Positions 47,256-58,953 of a stretch of 64,000 bases of DNA are shown piece by piece (the first letter of the stretch is position 1; each line of letters opens with the position of its first letter). The stretch comes from Blakeslea trispora (lineage: Eukaryota > Mucoromycota > Mucoromycetes > Mucorales > Choanephoraceae). The DNA lies in NCBI GenBank assembly GCA_025331445.1, contig JAIWNE010000004.1, positions 62,001 through 126,000 of the forward strand. The letters run 5' to 3'. The position numbers and the translations under genes were made by a program. The notes beneath the pieces were generated by a model that saw only the letters and a program-made list of their open reading frames with translations, did not search any database and was not told the origin of the DNA.

Positions 47256-50200
47256 ATGCAAGGAACATATAACAGGAAGAATTCTTTAGAAAGACTCGAT
47301 TACTATTATCAGGTAATCAACACGACTGTTTTATCCAAGCAGAACGCAGCGAGTGGTTTGATTCCTGCCTCAGTTGCTATTACTGTAAGTTACGAGTGAC
47401 ATTTTATCTTTTTTGGATTTCTAACGATCTTTACATTTCAAGACACATGGTGATTACACGGATGCTTGGGTCAGGTAAATAAGAGTAAAAACAAACATGA
47501 TAGAGAGTCTGGTATTTATATGAAATTATAACAGAGATAATGTATATTCGATCTACTGTGTATATGGTTTGGCTCTTGCTTATAGAAGAATTGATGATAC
47601 CACTGGGCGAGCCTGTGAGTTTATTTTCAAGCCTCAATTCAATTTACTAAATGCGCGTTCTCTTGTTATCTATAGTTGAGCTTGAGCATGCTGTCGTCAA
47701 GCTGATGCGTGGTCTTTTGTTCTCTATGATGCGTCAAGCACCAAAAGTTGAAAAGTTCAAAAAGACAAACAACATATTGGATGCTCTTCACGCCAAATAT
47801 AAGACTGAGACTGGTGCTACTGTTGTTGGAGATAGAGAATGGGGTCATCTTCAGATTGACGCTACAAGTTTTTTCCTGGTTGCTTTGGCCGACATGACTA
47901 CAAGTGGTCTCAGTATTATTTATACACAAGATGAAGTTGATTTCATACAAAATCTTGTCTTCTATATCGAACGTAAGTCGTTGAATATCTTGTTATTCAC
48001 AAAAAGAAATGACGGTTTTAATCAAACTTGCTTTTTTTTGTTTATCTAGGCGCTTATCGTACACCCGACTTTGGTATCTGGGAGCGTGGCGATAAAGTAA
48101 ATCATGGTGAACCCGAACTAAATTCATCTTCTATCGGTATGGCTTATGCTGCTCTTCGTGCGATCAATGGTGTTAATCTATTTGGTGCTAGAGGTAGCCC
48201 TTCATCTGTAAGTTCAAACAAGTTTTGTTACCAGAGAGAGAAGAAGAAGAAGAGATTGAACTTACATTTTCCATATAGACAATTTATGTACTACCTGATG
48301 AGATGACACGTAACAAGATCACTCTTCAAAGTGTCTTGCCTAGAGAATCACACTCCAAAGAAATTGATGGCTCTGTCATGTCAGTCATCGGTTTCCCCGC
48401 CTTTGCTGTTGAAGATCCTAGCTTGATTGAGCACACTCGATCCGAAGCCATCAAGAAGCTGGAAGGTCGTTATGGTTGGAAGCGTTTCTTGAGAGATGGT
48501 CACCAAACGGTCTTGGAAGATCATAGTCGTCTTCACTATAACGAAAGCGAACTTAAGATTTTTGAAAACATTGAGTCTGAATGGCCTCTTTTCTTCACCT
48601 ACATGGTACTTGAAGGTCTGTTTACTGACAACTTGGAACAAGCAGATGAATACCGCAAAAAACTTGAGTTTGTCACGATTGATTCTGCCTTTTGGGATCC
48701 TGAAAACCCTCGACCTCCTGAAGACTACAAGGTCAACAGTAAGCGTCCTGCTGCTCCTTGTCGCTCCGCTAGTTTGGATCTCTCAGCTGCACCTGCTGAC
48801 CTGCATATTCCTCTTGTACCTGAACTTTATTATGTACCAAAGGAGTCTATTGAAGCTGAAAAAGCAGATCCTCATTCACAAAAGCGTATTCCTAACGATA
48901 ACACACCTCTTGTTTGGGCTCTTTCGCTTTACTTGCTAGGCAATCTCATTTATGAGAACCTCCTGTCTCCCTCTGAAGTTGACCCTCTCGGCCGCCGATT
49001 CAATGTCAAGGGAGTAAAGGCTGATAATGTTGTTCAGGTTGTCTTGTTGTCAGAGAACGAAAAACTGCAAAAGACTTTGTCAACTTATGGTCTTGAAACA
49101 CAATCCATTGATCAAATCTCTTCTAGCTTTACTGTATTACCTCCTCAAGCTTTGGCTGATGTGTATGGTGCACTTGGTCAGAATGCTAAGCTTGGCCTTT
49201 CCGGTCGTCCCAACCGTCCTATTGGTACTTTGGCTACTTCACGTCTCTATCGCATTGAGGGACACATCTATGCTTTTACTCCTCAATTCATGGATGTTCA
49301 TGCCTTCTATCTCAACTCTGATCCCGACTATCTTGTGTCCACTATCGAGAATGAAATCAGCTCCACAAATGCTCACTGGACTTTCCCTGGACGTCCTACA
49401 CTTACAATTGTATTGACCAATGCCATGTTGGGTGATATTGTTCGTTCTGAAGTGATGCCAGCTGGCCGTAGCAAGGCCTTGGTCAATGCTTTGCTTACAT
49501 CTGATGCTTCCAAGAAGAACTTGCTTAATTTCTTTATGAATTTGAGATCTGGTGAATGCAATGGTGTGCGTGTACGCCTCTCTCGTCTAACAGAAACTGT
49601 GAATACTAGCAACATCGAATCTCTTGATTTCCTCATCAACAAGCCAGATGTCAACTGGAGCTCCATCTTATCCAACAACAAATCTTATCATCAAAAGAAC
49701 CAATCTCATCGCCGTCTCGGTTTCGATCAAAACTCTACCTTAAACTCCCCTGGTGGTACATTGACTCCTGGTGGTGCTAAGACGCCTAGACGTCGTAGTG
49801 TCTTCCATGGCAAATCTTTGAATACACCATTGGATAAGATTGATGATCGCGATAGTTATTTCCAGGATATCGTATCTGCCTTGGAAAGAATCAATACAGA
49901 CGGTGTCACTCAATTTAAGCTCAAAGATCATGAAATCTCACCTGATCCTGTCAACCCTGGTCAATCCAAGTTAGATGAATCAGCCGACGGAAACCAAAAG
50001 GGTGCCTCCGCCCGTCTTTCTGTTGATACGGGTGAAGGTAACGAGGGTGAGATGCTTTTATCTTTGACTTTGGGTGATGTATCTCAATTCGATGATGCTG
50101 TCAAAAGTCTTCAGGCCTCAGTCAACCTCTACGATCAGATTGATTTGTTGCAATATTTGGCTTCTTGTAAGAACTTGGATGAGTTTATTCCCGAACTCGA

Positions 50201-51890
50201 TGCTACCATTCGAAACTTGCTTGAAGAAGTTTATGTCAAGTCTAAGCGTCTTCAGTACTGGTCTATTGCTCGTCAAGTCAGTGGTCTGCTTTCTAAGGCC
50301 ATGCCTACCTTGACTGAAAACTTGACTGATCTCGTCATCCGTCAAAAGCAAGTCAGTATTGGCTCTGGTTCAAGAGAGCACTTGATCTCTACACCTTTGA
50401 GTCCTGATACCCTGAACAAACTTATCTCTGAACAAGGTCTTGACGATGTTCGTGAAGGACCTGTCGTTCAAGAAATTATCATTTCTTTAGGCAATTTTAT
50501 CAGAACAAATCCTAGCATGTTTGATGGTATTTTGCGTTTGCGTACTCACTTTATTATCATTGCTTTGCGTGAAGAAATTAGTCGATTGAACGGCTACAAC
50601 GAAGAGGAGGCTATTGAACACCTGATGCAGCTCTCACCTTTTGAATTGCAGTCCTTGTTGGGTACAGTCATGTCTGGTGCAAGCATGTGTGAAGAAACAA
50701 CCATCATGGTACGCGACAAGCCTGGAGGATACTTGGTCTTGTCTCAAGAGTTTGATCCTAATCGTCAGCTTAGTTCTGAATTGCCTTCTTTAAAACTGCC
50801 TCCTCCCAAATCAGCCCACAATGCATCAGCTCATGAAGAGCAAGAAAAGAAGAATTCCATTCTCATTCGTGCTCAATCGGGTGGATACAATGCAGGCAAC
50901 TTTGCTCGTGCAGAGATTAATGGCAATGTGCTTGCTGCCAATACTCGTGGTCTTCATGTATGGGCTATTGATCGCTCAGAAAAGCTTGTACTGGAACATG
51001 CTTCTTTTGATACACACATCTCAACCGACGAAAGCGATGATCTTGTTCAATTTATCCGTAATTTAGCTTCGGGTTTGATTGTTGTCGTTGCATCCAAGGA
51101 TGACTTTACTGAGCACCTTACCAAAGAAGCTGTGGATACTCTCAAGAGTTTGGGTGCTCATCAAATCGATAACGTCAAGTACCGTGATTCCTATGTCTTG
51201 ATTGCCGAAAAGAATGGTGACCGTGCTGCTGAGTCTCATAAGCCTGCTGCTGATGGCCCCACTGATTTAGTAGAAGAAGAATTTGCTCTGCTTAAAAAAC
51301 ATGATATCTCACCTTCTGATATCAATGCCAATAACATCAGTCACTTCTGCCCTAGCTCCAATGGTCGATGGTTGCGTAGAAGAAAGAATGATGGTGCCCT
51401 TAACCGTGTTCCCTCTCGCTTCTTCCCTCGTACCTGGACTGTGCTTGATAAGTGTCATGGTTTCCGAATTGCTGGACATCATTTGCCTAGAGACCCTACT
51501 GTGTTTGAAAAGACTCCAGAAGAGTTCAACTTTGCATTAGCCGTAGAAGCCTTTTTAGGTATCTTGAGGGATCCTGCTGAACGTCAAATTGCTGTAGAAA
51601 TTCTTTCCCTCATATATCAAATTCAAAAGAACAAGCCTGAGATCAAGTTTATTGAGCAGGACATTGATATTCTGTCTATTATGGAATCAGCTATTGCTGA
51701 CTTTTGGAACCAATGGGCTCAAAAGAACAAGGACATATTCGAAAAGAGTAGCTTATTTGCCAATGGATTTGACTATCAACAACATAAGGAAATGGCTCAC
51801 AATCTGTTCTATGACATGCCTCTTGATGGTGATGAAGAGACAACCACCAAATATCTCTCTAGCAGTATTGCTCAGATCTTGAATATTTAA
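47256..51890 (+). CDS. Phosphorylase b kinase regulatory subunit (alpha/beta type)
   Basis: Large regulatory subunit of phosphorylase kinase, which in animals activates glycogen phosphorylase. Exons 47256-47384, 47443-47474, 47535-47614, 47676-47972, 48050-48207 and 48279-51890 give 1435 residues (animal alpha about 1235, beta about 1090). The N-terminal half is an alpha/alpha-barrel glucoamylase-like domain with near-identical blocks: [100 protein letters not shown] [12 protein letters not shown] and LQGRYG-like [14 protein letters not shown]. The first ATG agrees with the family start ([18 protein letters not shown]). Whether a catalytic gamma subunit exists elsewhere cannot be seen. Glycogen-kinase function here is inference. 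Confidence 0.93.
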
Positions 51891-51963
51891 AAAAAAACAC
51901 ATATACATATATATACACACAATTATTCAACGTAATGCTTCATTTGTAATAAAGAACTAATTT
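51891..51963. terminator. Convergent 3' region, 73 bp
   Basis: Only 73 bp separate the stop codons of two converging genes, so their 3' UTRs must overlap. A TATATATA-like run (51900-51916) and AATAAA (51950-51955 on plus) are visible. Confidence 0.5.
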
Positions 51964-52780
51964 TTATTTATGAATCATGTTCCTTCTACCTTGCTCCTGA
52001 ACAACACGTAAGATACTGGACATGACATCCCTGTCACCCATACCATTTCTTTGATCTAACCAGAACCGATGCTGCTTCAACTTGGGTTCAATGCCCTTCA
52101 TTTGTTCTAAAAGATACTGTTTTTCCAGCGTCTTCTTGTTGACACTCCAAGTGAGAAGGGATGAATTGGCTATGGGTAAAAGATCCTTCAACTGAAGTGT
52201 GGTTGAACGTTTGCGTGCCAGTAGATCCAATGTTTCAATCGAAATAGTTGTATTGGGCGAAATGGGCTGCTTTCTCGTGTTATGAGGTGTGTGAAGGTAA
52301 ATCCTATTGACATAAGGGGACAAAAGAAAAGACAAGGCACCTGTAGAACATACGCTGGCCATCATAGCTATCCTTCATTATCCTTTTAATATATTCTACT
52401 GACTCTCTTTATACACACACATACACACACAACTTACCAGCAAGAAACATGTTGTTAGATACTTCGGCTGACTGAGCTAATAAAAAAAAAGTCCATGAGT
52501 CTCTTTTTCTTTTATGTTTATTTCATATAATTCACCTGCTACAGCATCCCAGAAATACATGACTGCAGGTGTTGAGACAGTCGAGATCTTCAATAGAGCA
52601 ATATAAGCAACTAAACAACTAGACTTGTGTGGATAAACTTACACCGAGTGTAGTCAAAGAGAATCTCTTGACCAACTTCACAAGCCCGATTTGAGGTGAA
52701 GTATAGACCAGCTTTTTCTCGGTACTGGCTTCAGGCACAGTTGAATAGGCTCTTCTCGCTATACGTTGAACACGGTTCAT
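51964..52780 (-). CDS. TMEM70/TMEM186-like mitochondrial inner-membrane protein
   Basis: Four exons, 52780-52643, 52587-52536, 52476-52438 and 52367-51964, give 210 residues. The start MNRVQRIARRAYSTV is a classic mitochondrial presequence (Arg-rich, amphipathic, cleavage-like RAYST). Next comes LVYTSPQIGLVKLVKRFSLTTLG, matching the VYTGPL...K...FS motif of the TMEM70/TMEM186/TMEM223 group, then two hydrophobic segments (STVSTPAVMYFWDAVAG and FLAAMMASVCSTGALSFLLS) and SPYVNRIYLH, like the SPYV motif. In animals TMEM70 assists ATP synthase and complex I assembly. Which member of the group this is remains open. Shares a 139-bp divergent promoter with the Tim17-like gene. Confidence 0.8.
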
Positions 52781-52919
52781 GACAAGATCAAGCTGCCCAG
52801 GTGAAAATTCAAAAAGCTAAAAGTGAATTTTTTTAATTTTAAAAGAATACGATTGGTCAACGAGCATATTGACCTGCTTGTAGAAAAATAAACTCTTTTT
52901 TTTTTCTTTTATCAATACG
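52781..52919. promoter_or_regulatory. Compact bidirectional promoter of two mitochondrial genes
   Basis: 139 bp between the start codons of a TMEM70-like gene (minus) and a Tim17-like gene (plus). It contains AT-rich DNA and a T-run (52891-52908) near the plus-strand start. Co-expression is inferred from layout. Confidence 0.5.
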
Positions 52920-53658
52920 ATGGATAAAAACGCGCCACCAGTACCTCAGTCAAATATACCACCTACACCACACATCTCGGATAATACACAGCTAAACTAT
53001 CCTCCGGATGCTACCTTTAGTACACTTCCACCTAATAATACCGTGGTCAATTATGACAGCAACGCTCATATCAAACCAGCACTTCTTCGAGCCGGTTTAG
53101 ATACAAAACAACGATTGCTTCTGATGACATCCGTGGGTGGATTCTGGGGGTTTGGTATTGGCGCCTTCTTGGGAGCACGCCACTCTGGCTTACAGTACCT
53201 GGCAGAGAATGCTCACAAACTACCTACCACTGTACAAGGATGGTATTTCTACCACAAGACAAAGAATTATCGCATGATGCTGGGAGGTGTCAAGCGAGGT
53301 ATTCGATTTGCTGGCAAGACAGGTGGACTCTGTTTACTGTATGGTGCTGTTGAGTCTGCTATGGATGATGTGCGAGGGGAGCCAGATGTGCTCAATTCTG
53401 TGGCTGCTGGTATCACCACAGGCACCATTTTCTCTGCTTTAAGTAAATATTGACTACAGAAAAAAAAAAGAGCAACCTTATTTATCTTATTTTTTAATAG
53501 CAAGACTGTCAAGAGGATCATTTAGATATTCAGTGTTTTTCGGTGCTGTCTTTGGCTTAGCAACAGGTGGTCTGTCCGATTTGCATCGTTACGCATCAGG
53601 CAATACACCTACTTATGGACACTATTTAGGCTCATTGATCAAGAAAGACAACACATAA
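52920..53658 (+). CDS. Tim17/Tim22/Tim23-family membrane protein
   Basis: Exons 52920-53442 and 53501-53658 (58-bp intron) give 226 residues. After a Pro-rich N-terminus (about 1-60) come four hydrophobic Gly-rich segments: SVGGFWGFGIGAFLGAR, GGLCLLYGAVESAM, SVAAGITTGTIFSALTRLSR and VFFGAVFGLATGGLSDL. The GG-x5-R-G and AGxxTG-like repeats are those of the Tim17 fold. The arrangement (RGIRFAGKTGG, DVLNSVAAGITTG) could fit a TIMMDC1-type complex I assembly factor, but a fungal-specific Tim17 relative is equally possible. No presequence, as is normal for this family. Divergent partner of the TMEM70-like gene. Confidence 0.82.
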
Positions 53659-53962
53659 GATGTTGATAGAATGTACATATTAAAAAGAAATTAGAAAGAT
53701 CCTGAGCTTAGCCTATACAATAAAATTCAAAAATCAGCTAATATTAAAACAAAACAATGTTTGGTCTTTAGAGTAGGATTTATTCCGTTCATCTCCCTCA
53801 TCATACAAGTTTACTGTGGATGAAGATCTGTGTTACACTGCAGTCTGGCTGAGTCTAAAATGACATGGAGTTATGCTAAAAAAATGAAGTCAACATTAAA
53901 CACGGTTTATTTTTCGTTTGTTTCCTTTTCTTTTTTTTTTTATTATTTTCTTTGTTCTTTTC
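53659..53962. promoter_or_regulatory. Upstream region of the anoctamin gene
   Basis: 304 bp between tandem genes; a T-rich run (53905-53960) lies directly before the anoctamin ATG. No gene seen. Confidence 0.4.
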
Positions 53963-56523
53963 ATGTCAGAGAACGAATTAGAGCCAGTAGTGCCTTCTAC
54001 CGAGGGATTTGCACATCTCTTTCCGCCTTCAGCTGAAGTTGCTCCACCCATCAAACCTTCACAATCTGACCAAACAAGTACAGCATCATCTATTGTTTCT
54101 TGCAATGGTGGTATTGATTATGTCATTGTCTTCCGGTTCCCGATCAAGGTGCCTCCGCAGAGTAAAACGATACGCACCAAGACTGAACTTCAACAACATG
54201 TGACCTTTTCATTAAACAACATGCTTTCTCGGTTAACAAAAGCCAATCTTCGGTTTCAAGTTATTTCGGGTAAAGAGGATGGTGTGCTCTTGATCTTGGT
54301 CAGTAGCCCCATCGGACCTATTAAACAGCAATACCGTCGAGAGAGGTAACATTATTTTGATTGGCTATAAGAATTTTATTGACCCTGTTCAAAGAGTGCG
54401 TGATTTCTTGTTAGGTGTCAGAGTGGATGGTTTGGAAGATGAAAATGAGTTGGTTGATCAAGCATTTCATGACTTGACGGAAGCTGAGCGATTACGTCTT
54501 GTTTATGAGATTCTAACCCAACCTAAATCAGAAGGGGGTTGCGGTATTTCGTCACAGGCAGAAGACTATGTTGAGAGTATCATGCCATTACATGATGATG
54601 ACTTCAACAAGGTAAACAAAACAATAAGAAAAAAAGCCTATCCTCATTCTTCATTTAGACATGGTACAAGTCTTGGTCTACCAAATGGCTTATCAATGAT
54701 ACTGATTTACTCAAGATCCGAGACCATTTTGGAGAAAAGATAGCGTATTACTTTGCTTTCCTTCAGACCTATTTCTTATGGCTGAGTGGCCCCAGTGTGG
54801 TGGGTGTGTTGGTCTATTTGACACACTCGAATACGCTGGCCATTTGGTTTTCGTTGTTTATGATGATTTGGTCTATTGTGTTTATTGAGATGTGGAAACG
54901 AAAGGAAGCCACTCTGGCCATTCGATGGAATGTCCGCAATTTCTCCAAGCATGAAAAGAGAAGAGCTGAATTCAAAGGTGAGAGAATCATTAAAGATCAA
55001 GTCACAGGTGAAGACACACCCTTTGTCTCGATTTGGAAACTATTGGGGAGACGCCTCTCCTCCTTACCTGGGGTAGCCATTGGTGCTTTCTTTTTGAGTT
55101 TGATTGTTGGTTTTGTGTTTGTACTTCAACTGTTTTTACATGAATATTATAATGGGCCTCTTCGTCAATTTTTGGTAAATCAATGGAAAGAAAGAAGAAC
55201 AAAGAAAAAGAAAACTAACTCTCTTTAAGCATTATACACCTACTGTAGGCTATGTTTTATTGATACCCACCATGACTAAAATCTATAGTCAATGGGTCAA
55301 GGTGCTGACTGATTGGGAAATGCATAAGACTGATGCTTCTTGGGAATACAGTTACACACAAAAGATTTTTGTTGCCAACTTTTTAGTGAGCTATCTTTCT
55401 CTGGTAAGTATAGTTTTATGAAAAAAAAAAAAGAGAGAGAGAGAGAGACTAAAGACAGTCAAGTTTATTACTGCCTGGATCTATATTCCATTCGGTGATC
55501 ATGTATTGCCTTATCTTGCTGAATTCAACATCAGTCACGAACATAAAACAGTGGACTTTCAACGACTGAGAGATCAATTGGTGTATTTTATTGTCACAGG
55601 CCAACTGATCGGTTTTCTGACTGAAATGGTGGTGCCTTATGCACTCAAGAAAATCATGCCCAAGGCCAAAAAGATGACTGCCAAGATCAACCATAAGGAA
55701 CAGACGACTTCTATGACTGATTTGGATGTGAAGCAGACTAAGATAGTAGATGAAGAAGAAAAGAAGTTGATTGCAAAGATCCATAAAGAGGTTGCTATGG
55801 AAGAATACAATATTTATACAGATTATGTAGAAATGATTGTTCAGGTAAACTCTTGAATAGTTGCATCTTATATGGTGTTGATATATATATGTTTTTTTTT
55901 GCTTAGTTTGGTTATGTCAGTATGTTCTCTACTGTCTGGCCATTGACGGCTGTATGCTCCATGTTGAACAATTGGGTAGAATTGAGAGGCGATGCTATTA
56001 AATTATGCAAATATACCAGGTAAGTTTCTTACTTTAGTCTTTTATCGCTATTTACAAAACCATCATTAGACGCCCCATTCCTTGTCGTGCAGAAAGTATT
56101 GGTCCTTGGATTGGTAATATGGAGACATTGGTTTGGTTGTCTTCTGTGACCATGGGATCCTTTGCCTATCTCTTCCATCCTTCCACTCATATCCATTCAC
56201 CCTATACACCTGTCTTTACTCTCTTGGCTATCTTGATTTCTGAGCATGTCTTTGTGGCCTTAAGGGTTGGTATTCGTCAAGCCTTCTCTATGGTACCTAG
56301 TCTCTCAGAATGGCTTGTTCGTAAGGAAGAGTACAAGCTCAAGAAAGACTGGCTAGAACGTATGATTGGTAATCATAAAGAGTTCATTGCTCGACGCGAT
56401 ACAGATAACGACAATGACCTTACGGAAGGACTTAGTATGAAGTTATGGCATGATCATCTAGATCGGCAAGCAGAGACTTCCTATGCAACTGAACTTGTAC
56501 AGAACACATTTAAAGTAAAATAA
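53963..56523 (+). CDS. Anoctamin / TMEM16-family membrane protein
   Basis: TMEM16 proteins are calcium-regulated lipid scramblases or chloride channels; the fungal ones include Ist2, which tethers ER to plasma membrane. Seven exons: 53963-54345, 54395-54611, 54659-55174, 55230-55403, 55464-55844, 55907-56019, 56070-56523 give 745 residues. A cytosolic N-terminus (DYVIVFRFP, RVRDFLLGVRV) is followed by IRDHFGEKIAYYFAFLQTYFLWL, the conserved YFGEKIALYFAWLGFYT-type block, then about eight to ten hydrophobic segments and WKRKEATLAIRWNV, another hallmark. MVVPYALKKI and EYNIYTDYVEMIVQFGYVSMFS carry the acidic residues of helices 7 and 8 near the calcium site. ATG at 53963 preferred over an upstream Phe-rich in-frame start. 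Confidence 0.9.
55430..55448. repeat. (GA)n tract in an anoctamin intron
   Basis: A-run followed by about nine GA dinucleotides within the intron 55404-55463. Confidence 0.85.
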
Positions 56524-56717
56524 TGGTAATAAACCACGACTTCTTCCTAGTAGTTGTTCATTGTTCAAGTTTTGTTCTCCTTTAAAAAAAAAGGGGAAGA
56601 TATTGCCTTATGCAATTCTTTGTTTTACGACTGTGTTACAAGCAGGATTTTGTATATTTTTTTTTTCTAGAGATTTCTTTGGTTTTTTTTTTCACTTTCC
56701 CCTCCTTTTTTAAACAT

Positions 56718-58056
56718 ATGAGCATGTCTGACTCAACCAAACCAACTGCAGATCTATATGCAAAGGCGAACGATGCTATTTTTGATGAAGACTATGATGA
56801 GGCCCTCAGTCTTTTTACTGAGCTAGTCTCTCTTGAACCTGAAAATGCAGAATTTCTCTTGAGAAGGTACACCCTATTTACTATGATATGTTTTATCCAC
56901 TCATATTTTTACTCTCTTAGGTGTCAAGTGTACCAAAAACTAAACAAGCTTGACTTGGCCTTGAGTGAGGGACAAAAGGCACTTGGCTTATTAAAGGAAG
57001 ATTCGCGCAGTTTATTAGCAAGAACTCACTTACAGCTTGGGTAAAGTATATGATGTGTGATGAATTACATGGATTTCTAATAGAGTTAAAAAAAAAAAGA
57101 ATCACACTCCATCGCCTGAACCGATACACAGAGGCTCAGACACATCTCGACCAATCAAAAGAGCTAAATCCCAACGAGAAGACATTGGCCACTTGGCTTA
57201 GAAAGAACACTGAAAAATTGCCTACTTCACCTACAAAAGCAACTTCACCTGTTGCATCAAAACCATCAGCAAGGTAAATGTTATAAACAAAGAGGGAGTA
57301 AGTTTCCTAATAGAGAATAGATATGAATGGTTCCAAAATGATACATTTCTTACCATCGAAGTCTTTGTTAAGAAAGTAAAGCCTGAAGCTGTGGATATCC
57401 AATTCTTTGAACAGGCTGTAAGTTCAGATTGGCCCTAGAGAGAACAATTGACTCAATGAATTTATAGTTATCCTTGTCTGTCAAATTAGATACTGGATCT
57501 GATTACTCTGTTGAATTGGAACCCCTTGCTCATAAAGTAGTGCCCAAGGAATCAAGCTATCAGGTACTTTCAACCAAGATTGAAATCAAACTCAAGAAGC
57601 AAACGGCAGGTATTATGTGGGGTGCTCTCGAAAGTGATCATGATCAAGGCACCATCAGTAAGTATGATGATTCTCTTAAGCGATCTCAGGCTCACATATA
57701 TGATCAGTGTCAACGGCAACAACAACAACAACAGCAACTCAAAAGACAAAGGATTGGAACAAGCTAGTGAAAGAAGTGGATGAAGACAAGCCTGAAGGAG
57801 AACAAGCCTTGAATGCTCTCTTTCAGCAAATCTACCGGGATGCAGATCCTGATACAAAACGTGCTATGATGAAGAGTTTTACGGAAAGCAATGGTACCTG
57901 TCTCTCTACCAACTGGGCTGAAGTGGGTAGCAAAAAGACTGAAGTAAAGCCTCCAGAAGGCATGGTAGCCAAGAAGGTAGGTATTATATGATTGTATAGG
58001 TTGTCTCGTTTATTAAACCTTTTTTTTTCTTTATTTTTAAATAGTATGGTGTCTAA
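56718..58056 (+). CDS. SGT1: Sgt1 co-chaperone (TPR-CS-SGS)
   Basis: Hsp90 co-chaperone needed for kinetochore and SCF ligase assembly. Exons 56718-56866, 56921-57040, 57100-57273, 57321-57417, 57468-57657, 57708-57976 and 58045-58056 give 336 residues. Order: three TPR units (ANDAIFDEDYDEALSLFTEL, CQVYQKLNKLDLALSEGQKA, LHRLNRYTEAQTHLDQSKEL); CS domain starting RYEWFQNDTFLTIEVFVKKV with SVKLDTGSDYSVELEPLAHKV and KIEIKLKK; SGS domain with DWNKLVKEVDEDKPEGEQAL and LFQQIYRDADPDTKRAMMKSF, then the final SESNGT-like TESNGTCLSTNW. The last exon codes only YGV plus stop, matching the conserved KKY end. A second ATG lies two codons down (56724). Confidence 0.95.
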
Positions 58057-58257
58057 CCCCACTCTGCTAACAAACAATAAAATGAACCAGATAAAACATT
58101 TCTATCAGTTTGGTGAGGGAAGAGGAAGGGAGGATTTAAGTTAGATAAACCGCATCTAAAGGAAATCCTTTATAAAGAGAAAAAGAGAGATTACACGATC
58201 AATTTCCTTTGGATTACCCGATTCACTATTGACCATGATTTGTTTATTTAAAGAAAA

Positions 58258-58953
58258 TTACACTTTCAAATTGAGTTTTCTTTCCATGCTTGAGTGGATA
58301 TCTAAAGCCTCAGTTGATTCAGCAGGATCTAATAGATTGAATTGTCAGAAACTGTTTCATTCCGAAATACTCCTTTTATGCTTACTGTTAAGGAAATCCT
58401 CATAATCAATGAATTCATCTCTACCCGTTAAGATATCCAAATGCAAGTTTGAAGAAGGAATAGCAGGCATACGTTGACGCTAATAATAGAAGTTTAGTAA
58501 AAAAAAAAAAAAAGATTGTGATATGTAGGAAGAATTGTGTTCCTTTACCTTTTCAACTATACTCTTTTCCATCATCATCTTAATAGGTGCGTGCATACCA
58601 TAGGCTTGTCGTGCCAAATTTAACTTGAATTCCCATTGTGTTTCCTCCCACTAAAATTAAATCATATTGAGTAAGAGCTAATTTTTGTGTGCTCAAAACA
58701 AGTAAAGCTTACTTGGTTCAATCTGTTCTCAAGAGGATGACCTGGTAAGACTTCAGACTTGATGGAACGTGTACCATAACGCATGGCATCATGACCACCA
58801 AACTCAGCATGTGTCGTGTTTAAGGTACTGGTCACTTTTTCAGTAATAGTGTCGGGAGCAATACGAAGAGCCTGTATTTAAATAAAAGAGACAGTAAAAA
58901 AAAATAAGTTAAAACAACTAGCTTGTCAACAGTTGACATTGGATGTTTACCAT
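58258..58953 (-). CDS. UMP1: Proteasome maturation factor Ump1 (POMP)
   Basis: Chaperone for 20S proteasome half-mer joining, degraded inside the finished particle. Five exons: 58953-58951, 58871-58713, 58650-58549, 58479-58386 and 58328-58258 give 142 residues (human POMP 141). The first exon is only ATG, followed by GTAAAC; the next gives ALRIAPDTITEKV, then FGGHDAMRYGTRSIKSEVLP with GHPLENRLNQ, WEETQWEFKLNLARQAYGMH, PAIPSSNLHLDILTGRDEFI with DYEDFLN, and a C-terminal SMERKLNLKV as in Ump1. An alternative stop in the fourth intron (58357) would drop the C-terminal block and was rejected. Converges with SGT1 (201 bp between stops). Confidence 0.93.
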
